From positions 1,709,001 to 1,773,000 of the forward strand of contig NZ_CP016382.1 in the NCBI RefSeq assembly GCF_002813635.1: a stretch of 64,000 nucleotides of DNA, read 5' to 3'. This DNA is from Spiribacter roseus. GTDB taxonomy: Bacteria; Pseudomonadota; Gammaproteobacteria; Nitrococcales; Nitrococcaceae. The first letter of the stretch is position 1. Each line of letters opens with the position of its first letter. The translations under genes and the position numbers were made by a program. The notes beneath the pieces were generated by a model. The model saw only the letters and a program-made list of their open reading frames with translations. It made no database searches and had not been told where the DNA came from. Below are positions 17,344-26,050 of this stretch, one piece after another.

Positions 17344-19512
17344 CTAGATCCGTTCGAGGTTGGCATAGGCGGCGACGAGCCACTTGGTGCCCGCATCGTT
17401 GAAGTTGACCTGGATGCGGGCGTTGGGGCCGTTGCCCTCGCAGTCGAGGACCACGCCTTCACCGAAGCGGCTGTGCTGGACCCGTTCCCCCAGGCCGAAC
17501 TCGGCCTGGGTGGCGGGGCTCTCGCCCAGGCCGCTGCCCGCGGCATCCGGGCCGGTCACCGAGAAGCGCGCCCGCACCTCGTCCACCAGCGCCGGGGGCA
17601 GCTCGCGGATGAACCGCGAGGCGATGGCGAAGTCGTCACGACCATGCAGGCGGCGGCGCTCGGCATAGGTGATCAGCAGGCGCTGACGCGCCCGGGTGAT
17701 GCCGACGTAGGCCAGCCGGCGCTCCTCTTCGAGTCGGCCGGGTTCCTCCACCGACATGCGATGCGGGAACAGCCCCTCCTCGAGCCCGGCCAGGAACACC
17801 ACCGGAAACTCCAGGCCCTTGGCCGAGTGCAGGGTCATCAGCTGCACGCAGTCCTCCCAGGCACCGGCCTGGCCTTCCCCGGCCTCCAGCGCGGCGTGGG
17901 CGAGGAACGCGGTCAGCGGATCCATCTCGGCCTCGGCGGTGTTGTCCTGCTCGAAGTTGCCGGCCGCGGTGATCAGCTCGTCGAGGTTTTCAAGCTTGTC
18001 CTGGGCCCGGTCAGAGCCGTCCTTGCCCAGGTGCCCGCGCAGCCCGGTCCGGGTGACGACGGTCTCGATGCGGTCGGCCAGGGCGGCGTCGGCGGTCTCG
18101 CGGTCGAGTCCGTCGATCAGCTCGACGAACGCGCGCAGGGCGTTGCCGGCCCGGGCCGGCAGCCCGCCCGGCCGGCTTACCAGTTCGCGGGCGGCGGCCC
18201 ACAGGCTGACCCCCTGATCGCGGGCGGTCAGGCGCAGCGTCTCGACCGTGCGGTTGCCGATGCCACGGGTGGGGGTATTGATGATGCGCTCCAGCGCGGC
18301 ACTGTCATCGCGATTGGCAAGCAGGCGCAGATAGGCCAGGGCGTCCTTGATCTCGGCGCGCTCGAAAAACCGCAGCCCACCGTAGACCCGGTAGGGGATG
18401 CGGCGCGCCATCAGGGCTTCCTCAAACGTGCGCGACTGGGCGTTGGAGCGGTAGAGGATGGCGACGTCGCTGCGCGCCAGGCCCTGTTCCTCGACCATCG
18501 CCATGAGCCGCTCGACCACGAACCGGGCCTCGTCCTGCTCGTTGAACGCGGCGTACAGGGCGATGGGCTCGCCAGCCTCGCCTTCGGTCCAGAGCTTTTT
18601 GCCCAGCCGGTCGCTGTTGCGCGCGATCAGGGTGTTGGCGGCGTCGAGGATGGTGCGGGTCGAGCGGTAGTTCTGCTCAAGCCGCAGCACCCGGGTGTGC
18701 GAGTAGTCGTTGCGGAAGCGCTCGAGGTTTTCCACCCGCGCGCCACGCCAGCCATAGATCGACTGATCGTCGTCACCGACGATGAACACGTCCGACTCGG
18801 GCCCGGCGAGCAGCTTGAGCCACTCGTACTGAATGCCGTTGGTGTCCTGGAACTCGTCCACCAGCACATGGCGGAAACGCCGCCGGTAGTGGCCCAGCAG
18901 CTCGAGGTGGTTCTGGAGCATTTCCACCGTGCGCAGCATCAGCTCGGCGAAGTCCACCACCCCGGCGCTGCGGCAGGCCTGTTCGTAGGCGGCGTAGACC
19001 CGCGCCATCTCGCCACTGTAGGGATCGGCACTGTCCAGGTCCTCGGCCCGCTCGCCGGCGTCCTTGCGGGCATTGATGAAGCCCTGCAGCTGACGCACCG
19101 GCCAGCGGTTTTCATCGACTTCAAGATCGCGCATGACGCGCTTGACCAGACGCCGCTGGTCCTCGCTGTCGAGGATCTGGAAGCCCTGGGGCAGGCCCGC
19201 TTCCTGCCAGTGCAGGCGCAGCAGCCGGTGACTGAGGCCGTGGAAGGTGCCCACCCACAGGCCCGAGCCATTGATGCCGAGCAGCGACTCGATGCGCGCG
19301 CGCATCTCGGCGGCGGCCTTGTTGGTGAAGGTGACGGCCAGCAGGTTCCAGGGGGTGGCACCCTCGACCCGCACCAGCCAGGCGGCGCGGTGGGTCAGGA
19401 CCCGGGTCTTGCCGCTGCCGGCCCCGGCCAGCACCAGGGCATGCCCCTGCGGGGCGGTGACGGCCTCGCGCTGGGCGGGGTTGAGCGGATCGATGAGATC
19501 AGAGACATCCAT
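17344..19512 (-). CDS. uvrD: DNA helicase II UvrD
   Basis: 3'-5' SF1A helicase of nucleotide-excision and mismatch repair. 722 residues with motif I AGAGSGKTRVLTHR, motif Ia TFTNKAAAEMR, motif II VDEFQDTN, motif III GDDDQSIYGWRGA, motif IV LEQNYRST, motif V TLHSAKGLEFPVVF and motif VI YVGITRARQRL. The C-terminal tail ending NFNDAGTKWLVAAYANLERI is the Tudor-like domain that binds RNA polymerase in UvrD/PcrA. UvrD rather than Rep is indicated by that tail and by linkage to polA. Confidence 0.96.
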   Translation of the reverse strand: MDVSDLIDPLNPAQREAVTAPQGHALVLAGAGSGKTRVLTHRAAWLVRVEGATPWNLLAVTFTNKAAAEMRARIESLLGINGSGLWVGTFHGLSHRLLRLHWQEAGLPQGFQILDSEDQRRLVKRVMRDLEVDENRWPVRQLQGFINARKDAGERAEDLDSADPYSGEMARVYAAYEQACRSAGVVDFAELMLRTVEMLQNHLELLGHYRRRFRHVLVDEFQDTNGIQYEWLKLLAGPESDVFIVGDDDQSIYGWRGARVENLERFRNDYSHTRVLRLEQNYRSTRTILDAANTLIARNSDRLGKKLWTEGEAGEPIALYAAFNEQDEARFVVERLMAMVEEQGLARSDVAILYRSNAQSRTFEEALMARRIPYRVYGGLRFFERAEIKDALAYLRLLANRDDSAALERIINTPTRGIGNRTVETLRLTARDQGVSLWAAARELVSRPGGLPARAGNALRAFVELIDGLDRETADAALADRIETVVTRTGLRGHLGKDGSDRAQDKLENLDELITAAGNFEQDNTAEAEMDPLTAFLAHAALEAGEGQAGAWEDCVQLMTLHSAKGLEFPVVFLAGLEEGLFPHRMSVEEPGRLEEERRLAYVGITRARQRLLITYAERRRLHGRDDFAIASRFIRELPPALVDEVRARFSVTGPDAAGSGLGESPATQAEFGLGERVQHSRFGEGVVLDCEGNGPNARIQVNFNDAGTKWLVAAYANLERI

Positions 19513-19542
19513 GCCGCCGGAGTATATCAGCGCGCCCGGTGA

Positions 19543-20463
19543 CTAGGGGGTCGGCAGCGCCCTGACCGGCGGCAGATCACGGATGAGTTCGGCGAGCGCA
19601 CTGACCACCGGTTCGCGGGCACAGCCGCGGCGGCGATAGATGGCCAGTTCGCGCACCGGCGGGCTGCCGCCGGCGAAGGGCCGCACCGCCAGCCCGTCGG
19701 TGGCATTGCCCGCTGCCTGCACCGCCAGGGTGGGCAGCAGCGTCACGCCGGCACCGGTGGCGACCATCTGGCGCAGGGTCTCGAGACTGGTGGCGCGGAA
19801 GTCCTGATGCTGCTGGGCGCCCACCCGCGAGCAGAAGTCGAGGGCCTGATCGCGCATGCAATGCCCTTCCTCGAGCAGCAGCATGGGCGTGGCGTCCAGG
19901 TCGTCCCGGCTGATCTCGGCCCGGGCGGCCAGCGGATGCGACTCCGGCAGCGCCACCTCGAACGGCTCCCTGAAAAGCGGCTGCGCGATCAGCCCCTCGT
20001 CAGGCACCGGCGCGCCCATGATGGCGGCGTCGAGGGTGCCCTCGCGCAGCCGGTCGATGAGCCCGCGGGTGCGTTCCTCATGGAGCAGCAGCCGCAGCTT
20101 GGGATAGCGCGCCTGCAGGATCGGGAACAGATGCGGGATCAGATAGGGCCCCAGGGTGGGGATGATGCCGATGCGCAGATCCCCGCTCATCGGGTCCCCC
20201 GCGGCGCGGGCGACGCTGACCAGATCGTCCACCTCGTCGAGGATCTGCCGGGCCCGCTCGGTGATCATGCGGCCGATGGGCGTGACCAGCACCCGCTTGC
20301 TGGTGCGCTCCACCAGCTGCACCTCGAGATAGGCCTCGAGCTTCTTGATCTGGGTGCTCAGGGTGGGCTGGCTGACGAAACACGCCGCCGACGCCCGGCC
20401 AAAATGCTGATGGTCGGCGACGGCGACGAGATAGCGCAGATCGCGAAAGTTGACGTGGTTCAT
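19543..20463 (-). CDS. oxyR: Hydrogen peroxide-responsive regulator OxyR
   Basis: LysR-type transcription factor. Residues 1-60 form the winged helix-turn-helix (DLRYLVAVADHQHFGRAS). The sensor domain carries the two redox cysteines in EEGHCMRDQALDFC (C202 and C211), equivalent to C199 and C208 of E. coli OxyR, followed by the family-typical FRATSLETLRQMV. These cysteines distinguish it from other LysR proteins. 306 residues. It lies upstream of uvrD with a 30-base gap, so peroxide stress and DNA repair genes may be cotranscribed. Confidence 0.94.
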   Translation of the reverse strand: MNHVNFRDLRYLVAVADHQHFGRASAACFVSQPTLSTQIKKLEAYLEVQLVERTSKRVLVTPIGRMITERARQILDEVDDLVSVARAAGDPMSGDLRIGIIPTLGPYLIPHLFPILQARYPKLRLLLHEERTRGLIDRLREGTLDAAIMGAPVPDEGLIAQPLFREPFEVALPESHPLAARAEISRDDLDATPMLLLEEGHCMRDQALDFCSRVGAQQHQDFRATSLETLRQMVATGAGVTLLPTLAVQAAGNATDGLAVRPFAGGSPPVRELAIYRRRGCAREPVVSALAELIRDLPPVRALPTP

Positions 20464-20528
20464 GGGCGCATCCCGAGGGATATCCGGAAAACCCCCATTC
20501 TAGCGCGGGATTACCCCGGATGCGCGAA

Positions 20529-21515
20529 TCAGCCCGCCGACAGGCAGGTCACCAGACGTTCGCTGAGCTGATTGATCAGCGTCGTGTAGTAATCCCCGTC
20601 GGCGGGGATCTCGCTGCCCAGCGGATCCAGCACGCCGGTGCGGGCATCGGTGCCACTCAGCACGGTGTCCACCATGGCCGGGTTGAACTGCGGCTCGGCG
20701 AACACACACTGCACGTCGCGCTCGGCGACGATGTCGCGGATCTCGGCGATGTGCGCCGGGCCCGGATCGCGGGCGTCACTGAGTGAGATGGCGCCGACGG
20801 TGTTCAGGTCAAAGCGGCGCTCGTAGTACTGATAGGCGTCGTGGAAGACGATGAACGCCTCGTCATGGACCCCCTCGAGCTCGCCGCGCACCTCGCGGAT
20901 GAGTCCGTCGATCCGATCCCGGGCGGCGTCGGCGTTAGCCTGGTAGCGCTCGGCATTGGCGGGATCATGGCGGGCCAGGGTGTCGGCGATCACGCCCAGC
21001 CAGTGCTGTGCGTTGACCGGGTCCAGCCAGGCATGCGGATCAACCCCCTCGTGGGCATGGCCTTCGTGCTCGTCATGGCTCTCGTGGCCCTCGTGGCCCT
21101 CATGACTCTCATGCCCGTCATGGGCGGCCTCGGCCAGCACCCGGTCGCGAAAGCCATGGCGCAGCGTCCCCTCGGTGTGCAGCAGCGCCACTGAGTCGGC
21201 GTTACCGGCCAGGTTGTCCAGCGCACCGGTCAGCCATGGAGTCAGTTCATCGCCCACCCAGAACACGATGTCGGCGTTTTCAAGCGTGGCGGCCTCGCTG
21301 GGGCGCAGCGAATAGCTGTGGGGCGAGGCGCCGCGCTGGATGACCATGGACGGCTCGGCCACCCCGTCCATCACCTGGGTGACCAGCGACTGCACCGGCG
21401 CGACGTCGGTGGCGACGCGCGGTGCCGCCAGCGCCGGCGCGGCGATGACGCCGAAAATCAGGCCCAGCAGGGCGGCACGGGGTCGCGGTAGGGCGGAAGT
21501 GGACCGGCGTTTCAT
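20529..21515 (-). CDS. znuA: Zinc ABC transporter substrate-binding protein
   Basis: Periplasmic high-affinity Zn receptor. Signal peptide at residues 1-30 (ending APALA), the first metal histidine in GASPHSYSLRPS, a His/Glu/Asp-rich loop (about residues 132-160, many GHE/SHE units), the second histidine in GVDPHAWLDP and the third in FIVFHDAYQYYERRF. The charged His-rich loop is typical of ZnuA and distinguishes it from Mn-binding receptors. 328 residues; C-terminal cysteine near TCLSAG matches the disulfide of ZnuA. It diverges from znuCB across a Zur-like operator. Confidence 0.95.
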   Translation of the reverse strand: MKRRSTSALPRPRAALLGLIFGVIAAPALAAPRVATDVAPVQSLVTQVMDGVAEPSMVIQRGASPHSYSLRPSEAATLENADIVFWVGDELTPWLTGALDNLAGNADSVALLHTEGTLRHGFRDRVLAEAAHDGHESHEGHEGHESHDEHEGHAHEGVDPHAWLDPVNAQHWLGVIADTLARHDPANAERYQANADAARDRIDGLIREVRGELEGVHDEAFIVFHDAYQYYERRFDLNTVGAISLSDARDPGPAHIAEIRDIVAERDVQCVFAEPQFNPAMVDTVLSGTDARTGVLDPLGSEIPADGDYYTTLINQLSERLVTCLSAG

Positions 21516-21541
21516 GAGAAACTCTCCTTCGCAGGCTGTTT

Positions 21542-21563
21542 ATGTAACGATATACTATAACAT
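21542..21563. promoter_or_regulatory. Candidate Zur operator between znuA and znuCB
   Basis: A 22-base AT-rich imperfect palindrome with outer arms ATGT and ACAT and a TATAAC right half sits in the 67-base divergent gap. Seven of 11 half-site positions are symmetric. It resembles the GTTATANNATAAC type of Zur site and overlaps likely -10 sequences, so one repressor could close both promoters. No zur gene is in the window. Confidence 0.5.
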
Positions 21564-21582
21564 TAGTTCACCGGGTTGAAAG

Positions 21583-22338
21583 ATGCCGAATCCACAGACT
21601 CCCTTAATACAGGCGGACAGCCTCAATATGCGGATCAATGACAACCCGATCCTGCAGGACATCACGCTGAGCCTGTCCGCCGGCGAAATCGTCACCGTGG
21701 TCGGGCCTAACGGGTCGGGCAAGTCGACGCTGCTGCGCGCGCTGATCGGGGCCATGAGGCCCACCAGCGGGCGCATCACCCGGGCGTCCGGCCTGCGTCT
21801 GGGGTATGTGCCGCAGCGCCTGCACATCGACCCGACGCTGCCGCTCAGCGTCCGGCGGTTCCTGAACCTGCCCCGCCGCCACTCGCGGCAGGCCATTGAT
21901 CAGGCGCTGGAGCAGGCCGGTCTGCCCGGCCGCGCCGACAGTGCCCTGACGTCGCTGTCCGGCGGGCAGTTCCAGCGGGCGCTGATGGCCCGGGCACTCA
22001 TCGACGCGCCCAATCTGCTGATGCTCGACGAGGCCTCGCAGGGGCTGGATCAGGCCGGCACCGCCGAGTTCTACCGCCAGCTCGAGCACATCCGCGACCG
22101 CCTGGGCTGCGGGATCCTGTTGGTCAGCCATGACCTGCATGTGGTGATGCGTGCCGCCGATCGGGTGATCTGTCTCAACCACCACATCTGCTGCCAGGGC
22201 CGGCCCGAGGCGGTGACCGCCGCGCCGGAATACCGCGCCCTGTTCGGCACCGATGACGACACGGCGCTGGCGCTGTTCCGGCATAACCCCCATCACCATC
22301 CCCACGATGCCCACACGGAGCCCGACCATGCTGGATGA
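21583..22338 (+). CDS. znuC: Zinc ABC transporter ATP-binding protein
   Basis: ATPase driving Zn uptake through ZnuB. Walker A GPNGSGKST, Q-loop YVPQRLHID, signature LSGGQFQRALMARAL, Walker B LLMLDEASQGLD and switch histidine LLVSHDLHVV. The 251-residue protein ends in a His-rich tail (HNPHHHPHDAHTEPDHAG). The stop overlaps the znuB start by 11 bases. Synteny with znuA and znuB and the tail support zinc rather than manganese. Confidence 0.95.
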   Translation: MPNPQTPLIQADSLNMRINDNPILQDITLSLSAGEIVTVVGPNGSGKSTLLRALIGAMRPTSGRITRASGLRLGYVPQRLHIDPTLPLSVRRFLNLPRRHSRQAIDQALEQAGLPGRADSALTSLSGGQFQRALMARALIDAPNLLMLDEASQGLDQAGTAEFYRQLEHIRDRLGCGILLVSHDLHVVMRAADRVICLNHHICCQGRPEAVTAAPEYRALFGTDDDTALALFRHNPHHHPHDAHTEPDHAG

Positions 22339-23134
22339 CTTTCTGGTCCGCGCCACCCTCGCGGGGCTGGGTGTGGTACTGGCCGCGGCACCGCTCGGCT
22401 GCTTTGTAGTGTGGCGGCGAATGGCCTTTTTCGGCGCCGCCACCGCCCACGCCGCGGTGCTGGGCGTCGCGCTTTCGCTGGCGCTGTCGATGTCGATCTT
22501 CGTCGGTGTGCTGGCGGTCTCGCTGCTGATGGCGGTGACGGTCAGTCTGCTGAGCGACCGCGGCTATGCCATGGACACCCTGCTGGGGGTGATGGCGCAC
22601 TCGTCACTGGCCTTCGGTCTGGTGGCCGTGTCGTTTCTCAGGGACGTGCGCATCGACCTGATGGCCTACCTGTTCGGCGATATCCTGGCGGTGGGGCGCA
22701 GCGACCTGGCGATCATCTGGGGCGGCTCGCTGCTGGTGCTGGGCCTGACCCTGTGGCGCTGGCAGGCGCTGCTGCTGACCACGGTCAATGCTGATCTGGC
22801 CTATGCCGAGGGCCTCGAGCCGTCGCGCGAGCGGCTGATCCTGACCCTGGCGCTGGCGATTGTGGTGGCGGTGGCCATCAAGGTGGTGGGGGTGCTGCTG
22901 ATCGCGGCGTTGCTGATCATTCCCGCCGCCACCGCGCGGCCGTTCAGCCGCACGCCCGAGCGCATGGCAATGGCCGCGGCCGGTCTGGGGGCGCTGGCGG
23001 TGCTGGGTGGCATGTGGGGGTCGTGGCAGTGGGACACGCCCACCGGCCCGACCATCGTCTGTGTATCGGCCACGCTCTTCGCGCTGCTGGCCGGTCTGGC
23101 GCGCAGCCTGCCGGGCCGCCATCGGGCGGTTTGA
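22328..23134 (+). CDS. znuB: Zinc ABC transporter permease
   Basis: Integral membrane channel of the ABC-3 family, 268 residues with about eight hydrophobic helices. I start at ATG 22328 (MLDDFLVRATLAGLG), inside the end of znuC, which gives the usual ZnuB length and N-terminus. Conserved ABC-3 features include the DTLLGVMAHSSLAFGL segment and the C-terminal KVVGVLLIAALLIIPAATAR motif. Confidence 0.95.
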   Translation: MLDDFLVRATLAGLGVVLAAAPLGCFVVWRRMAFFGAATAHAAVLGVALSLALSMSIFVGVLAVSLLMAVTVSLLSDRGYAMDTLLGVMAHSSLAFGLVAVSFLRDVRIDLMAYLFGDILAVGRSDLAIIWGGSLLVLGLTLWRWQALLLTTVNADLAYAEGLEPSRERLILTLALAIVVAVAIKVVGVLLIAALLIIPAATARPFSRTPERMAMAAAGLGALAVLGGMWGSWQWDTPTGPTIVCVSATLFALLAGLARSLPGRHRAV

Positions 23135-23196
23135 CACGGCACGGTGGGGCTGGGAGCGTGAAGGCCATCGTCACACCCGCAACGGAGCACGCTGGA

Positions 23197-23595
23197 ATGG
23201 ATATTCCCCATATTGATGAATCCCTCGGCCATGCGCTTTTCAAGGCCACGGCCGATCATTCCCTGAACGCCATCACCATCACCGAGGCGGCGGATGATGG
23301 CAGTGCCGGGCCGATCATCTACGTCAATCCGGCATTCACCGAGATGACCGGCTACACCGCCGAGGAGGTCGTCGGCCAGACGCCGGGCATGCTCCAGGGC
23401 CCCAAGACCGAGGCCGCCGTGCTGCAGCGTCTGGGTGAGCAGATCCGCCGCGGCGAGGTGTTTCATGGCGAGACGGTCAACTACCGCAAGGACGGCCGCG
23501 AGTTCATCCTTGAGTGGAAGGTGATCCCGGTCCGGCAGGACGGGCGGGTCACCCACCACGTCGCCGTGCAGTACGACGTCACCGGCGAGATCTAG
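23197..23595 (+). CDS. Single-domain PAS protein, LOV-like but without the photoactive cysteine
   Basis: A 132-residue protein that is essentially one PAS domain. It has YVNPAFTEMTGY (about 42-53), then GQTPGMLQG at 60-68, NYRKDG at 95-100 and a C-terminal VAVQYDVT with Q125. These positions match the LOV protein at 27112-27567 almost block for block, but the LOV signature GRNCRFLHG is replaced by GQTPGMLQG, so the cysteine that bonds flavin is missing. It could still bind flavin or another ligand, or act as a dimerisation partner. Start ATG 23197 (MDIPHIDESLG) has GGAG upstream; an upstream GTG would add 13 residues. Its stop shares a CTAG with the metC stop. Confidence 0.75.
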   Translation: MDIPHIDESLGHALFKATADHSLNAITITEAADDGSAGPIIYVNPAFTEMTGYTAEEVVGQTPGMLQGPKTEAAVLQRLGEQIRRGEVFHGETVNYRKDGREFILEWKVIPVRQDGRVTHHVAVQYDVTGEI

Positions 23596-24815
23596 CCCCC
23601 CGGGGCCGGCGGCGTATCGGCCCGGGTGGCGTCCAGCGCCCGGGACAGGTCATCGATCAGGTCGTCCGGGTCTTCCAGCCCCACGCTCAGACGCACCAGC
23701 GGCCCGCGATCCGCGCCGGTCTCGAGGCTGCGGGTATCGTGCAGGCTGCAGGGCAGCGCCAGGCTCTCGAATCCGCCCCACGAGGCACCGCGGCCGAACA
23801 GTTCCAGTTTATCGACGAAAGCGGCGGCGCGGTGGGCGACGCCGGGCGCCAGTTCGATACTGAAAAGCCCCGCGGCGCCGTCGAACTCGGCCCGCCACCG
23901 GGCATGGTCCGGGCTGTCTGGCAGGGGTGGATAGTGCACCGCCGCCACTTGGTCGCAGGCGTTCAGCCAGTCCGCCAGACGCAGCGCCCGCTCGGCATGG
24001 GCGGGATAGCGGATATGCAAGGTCCGCGCGCCGCGCAGCACCAGCGCACAGTCATCGGCGGACACCGCCAGCCCCAGCAGCACACTGGCCTCGTGGAGGG
24101 CCTCGAAGGTCGCGGCGGTGGCGGTGACCGAGCCCATGAGCACATCCGAGTGCCCGCCCAGATACTTGGTGCCGGCGACGATGGACAGATCGGCGCCGTG
24201 CTCCAGCGGCCGATAGCAGTATCCCGACGCCCAGGTGTTGTCGCAGACCACCAGGACGTCGCCGTGCGCGTGGGCGATGGCGACGATGCCGGCGATGTCC
24301 TGCAGCTCCATGGTCACCGAGCCGGGGGTTTCGGTGTAGATCATCCGCGTGGTGGGCTGCAGCAGCCGCGCCAGATCGGGCTCGCGGGGGCTGTAGAAGT
24401 CGTAGCGGATGCCGCGCTCGTGCAGGAAGCGGTCCAGCAGCTGGCGGACCGGTGCATAGACCGTGTCCACCACCAGCAGATGGTCGCCGGGGCGCAGAAA
24501 GCCCAGCAGCACCGCGGCGATGGCCTCGAGCCCGGAGCTGTAGAGTTTGGTGCCGTGGCCGTTCTCAAGGTCGGTGATCAGATCCTCGAGGGCGAAACCG
24601 GTGGGCGTGCCCCGCACCCCGTAGGTGAATGACTGCGCGCCGGCGCTGCCGGGCTGCTGGGCGGCGGCCATGTCGGCCATTGATGCGAAATCCACGGTGG
24701 CCGCCCGCACCACCGGCGGGTTCACCGGTCGCCGGCCGTCCACATAGGGCGGTCGTGCGCCATGCACCAGTCGCGTCCCGCGTCCCACGGCTGTCTCCTT
24801 CTCGTCCCGGGTCAT
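23592..24815 (-). CDS. metC: Cystathionine beta-lyase (trans-sulfuration PLP enzyme)
   Basis: Cys/Met-metabolism PLP enzyme that probably cleaves cystathionine to homocysteine. The 407 residues show YGVRGTPTG, the phosphate-binding SSGLEAIAAVL, the aspartate pair CDNTWASG, and the PLP lysine in AGTKYLGGHSDVLMG. The C-terminal WGGFESLALP motif is typical of the MetC branch rather than gamma-synthases. Start is either ATG 24815 or ATG 24827; neither has a clear ribosome-binding site. It is convergent with the PAS gene and diverges from ohr. Substrate assignment within the family is by motif only. Confidence 0.85.
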   Translation of the reverse strand: MTRDEKETAVGRGTRLVHGARPPYVDGRRPVNPPVVRAATVDFASMADMAAAQQPGSAGAQSFTYGVRGTPTGFALEDLITDLENGHGTKLYSSGLEAIAAVLLGFLRPGDHLLVVDTVYAPVRQLLDRFLHERGIRYDFYSPREPDLARLLQPTTRMIYTETPGSVTMELQDIAGIVAIAHAHGDVLVVCDNTWASGYCYRPLEHGADLSIVAGTKYLGGHSDVLMGSVTATAATFEALHEASVLLGLAVSADDCALVLRGARTLHIRYPAHAERALRLADWLNACDQVAAVHYPPLPDSPDHARWRAEFDGAAGLFSIELAPGVAHRAAAFVDKLELFGRGASWGGFESLALPCSLHDTRSLETGADRGPLVRLSVGLEDPDDLIDDLSRALDATRADTPPAPGG

Positions 24816-24931
24816 GGCCGTCAGCATGGCAGGATTCGCCGGACTGACAAGTCAAGGCTGATCCGCAGGCCGCCGGGCGTGTATGGTCAGGGGTGATCCC
24901 AATGGATTCATCAGACAACAGGAGCCAAACC

Positions 24932-25354
24932 ATGGACGTTCTCTACACCACGACGGGCACCGCCACCGGCGGTCGCGATGGCCACGCAGCGACCCGCGAC
25001 GGCTCGCTCGACGTCAAGCTGACCGCGCCGAAAGAGCTCGGCGGCCCGGGCGGCGAGGGCACCAACCCCGAGCAGCTGTTTGCCTGCGGCTATTCGGCCT
25101 GCTTTCTGGGCGCCATGCAGTTCGCCGGCGGTCAGGCGGGCATTCAGGTGCCGGCCGACACCAAGGTGACCGCCGACGTGGCACTGGGCAAGCGCGATGA
25201 TGGCCAGGGCTTTGCGATTGGCGTGGACCTGTCGGTGGAGCTGCCGGGCGTGGACCGCGCCGACGCCGAGAAGCTGGTCGAGGCCGCCCACGTGGTCTGC
25301 CCCTACTCCTACGCGACGCAGGGCAATATCGACGTCACCACGACCATCGCCTGA
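24932..25354 (+). CDS. ohr: Organic hydroperoxide resistance protein Ohr (OsmC family)
   Basis: Thiol peroxidase that reduces organic and lipid hydroperoxides. 140 residues, with the peroxidatic cysteine in GYSACFLGAM (C57) and the resolving cysteine in HVVCPYSYATQGNIDV (C123). One further cysteine at position 52 is unusual. Start ATG 24932 has AGGAG 8 bases upstream. Ohr rather than OsmC is indicated by the GYSACF and CPYS..A..GN motifs. No OhrR regulator lies next to it. Confidence 0.93.
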   Translation: MDVLYTTTGTATGGRDGHAATRDGSLDVKLTAPKELGGPGGEGTNPEQLFACGYSACFLGAMQFAGGQAGIQVPADTKVTADVALGKRDDGQGFAIGVDLSVELPGVDRADAEKLVEAAHVVCPYSYATQGNIDVTTTIA

Positions 25355-25360
25355 GGGCCG

Positions 25361-26050
25361 TCAGCCGCGGGTGACGGTCACATCCACCGAGCCCATGGCT
25401 TCGATGTGACCGACCAGCCGATCCCCCGGGATGACCGGTGCCACGCCGGCCGGCGTCCCGGTGAGGATGATGTCCCCGGCCGCCAGCGTGAACCGCGCCG
25501 ACAGGGCGGCGATCACCTCGGGCAGTGACCAGATCTGCTGATTGAGGTTGCCCCGCTGGCGTACCTCGCCGTTGACCGCCAGCTCGATGGCCCCTTCGGC
25601 ATGGTCCCCGCATTGATCCACAGGCGTCAGCGCCGAGCAGGGTGCGGCGTCATCAAAGGCCTTGGCATCAATCCACGGCCGACCCCGGGCCTTGGCCTGG
25701 GCCTGCAGGTCGCGGGCGGTCATGTCCAGCGCCACGCCATAGCCCCAGACACAGCCCAGTGCCCGGGCGGTGGGGATGTCGCGACCGCCCTCTCCCAGCC
25801 CCACCATCAACTCGATCTCATGCTGCACGTCCCGACTGCCCGCCGGATAGGGGAAAAGCCCGTCGGTGCGCAGGTTTTCGGGGTTTTTCTGAAAAAAGAA
25901 CGGCGGCTCGCGGTTCGGGTCATGACCCATCTCGGCGGCATGATCGGCGTAGTTGCGCCCCACGCAGTACACCCGCCGCACGGGAAAGCCACCCCCACCG
26001 GTCACCGGCAGCATCCAGCGCGGCGGCAGTGGGATCACCGGGTCGCTCAC
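25361..26050 (-). CDS. Fumarylacetoacetate hydrolase-family enzyme
   Basis: Small FAH-fold hydrolase (229 residues) related to YcgM-type acylpyruvate hydrolases or oxaloacetate decarboxylases. It shows YCVGRNYADHAAEMG, FFFQKNPENL, the metal-ligand block VQHEIELMVGLG, GVALDMTARDLQ, and the C-terminal GDIILTGTPAGV, the standard active-site set. I start at GTG 26050 because it overlaps the stop of the upstream gene (GTGA) and has GGGGAG upstream; the open frame further up lies inside that gene. The exact substrate cannot be read from the sequence. Confidence 0.85.
   Translation of the reverse strand: MSDPVIPLPPRWMLPVTGGGGFPVRRVYCVGRNYADHAAEMGHDPNREPPFFFQKNPENLRTDGLFPYPAGSRDVQHEIELMVGLGEGGRDIPTARALGCVWGYGVALDMTARDLQAQAKARGRPWIDAKAFDDAAPCSALTPVDQCGDHAEGAIELAVNGEVRQRGNLNQQIWSLPEVIAALSARFTLAAGDIILTGTPAGVAPVIPGDRLVGHIEAMGSVDVTVTRG

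Noticed and set aside
15421-19542. A 1373-codon open frame on the plus strand across polA and uvrD
   Set aside because: It is antisense to two intact genes with all catalytic motifs. Its composition (Gly/Ala/Arg/His/Gln-rich, no domains) is what the complementary strand of GC-rich coding DNA produces.
21098-21200. Short tandem-like pattern in the region coding for the ZnuA His-rich loop
   Set aside because: The repetition reflects repeated GHE/SHE codons of a normal ZnuA metal loop, not a DNA repeat element.
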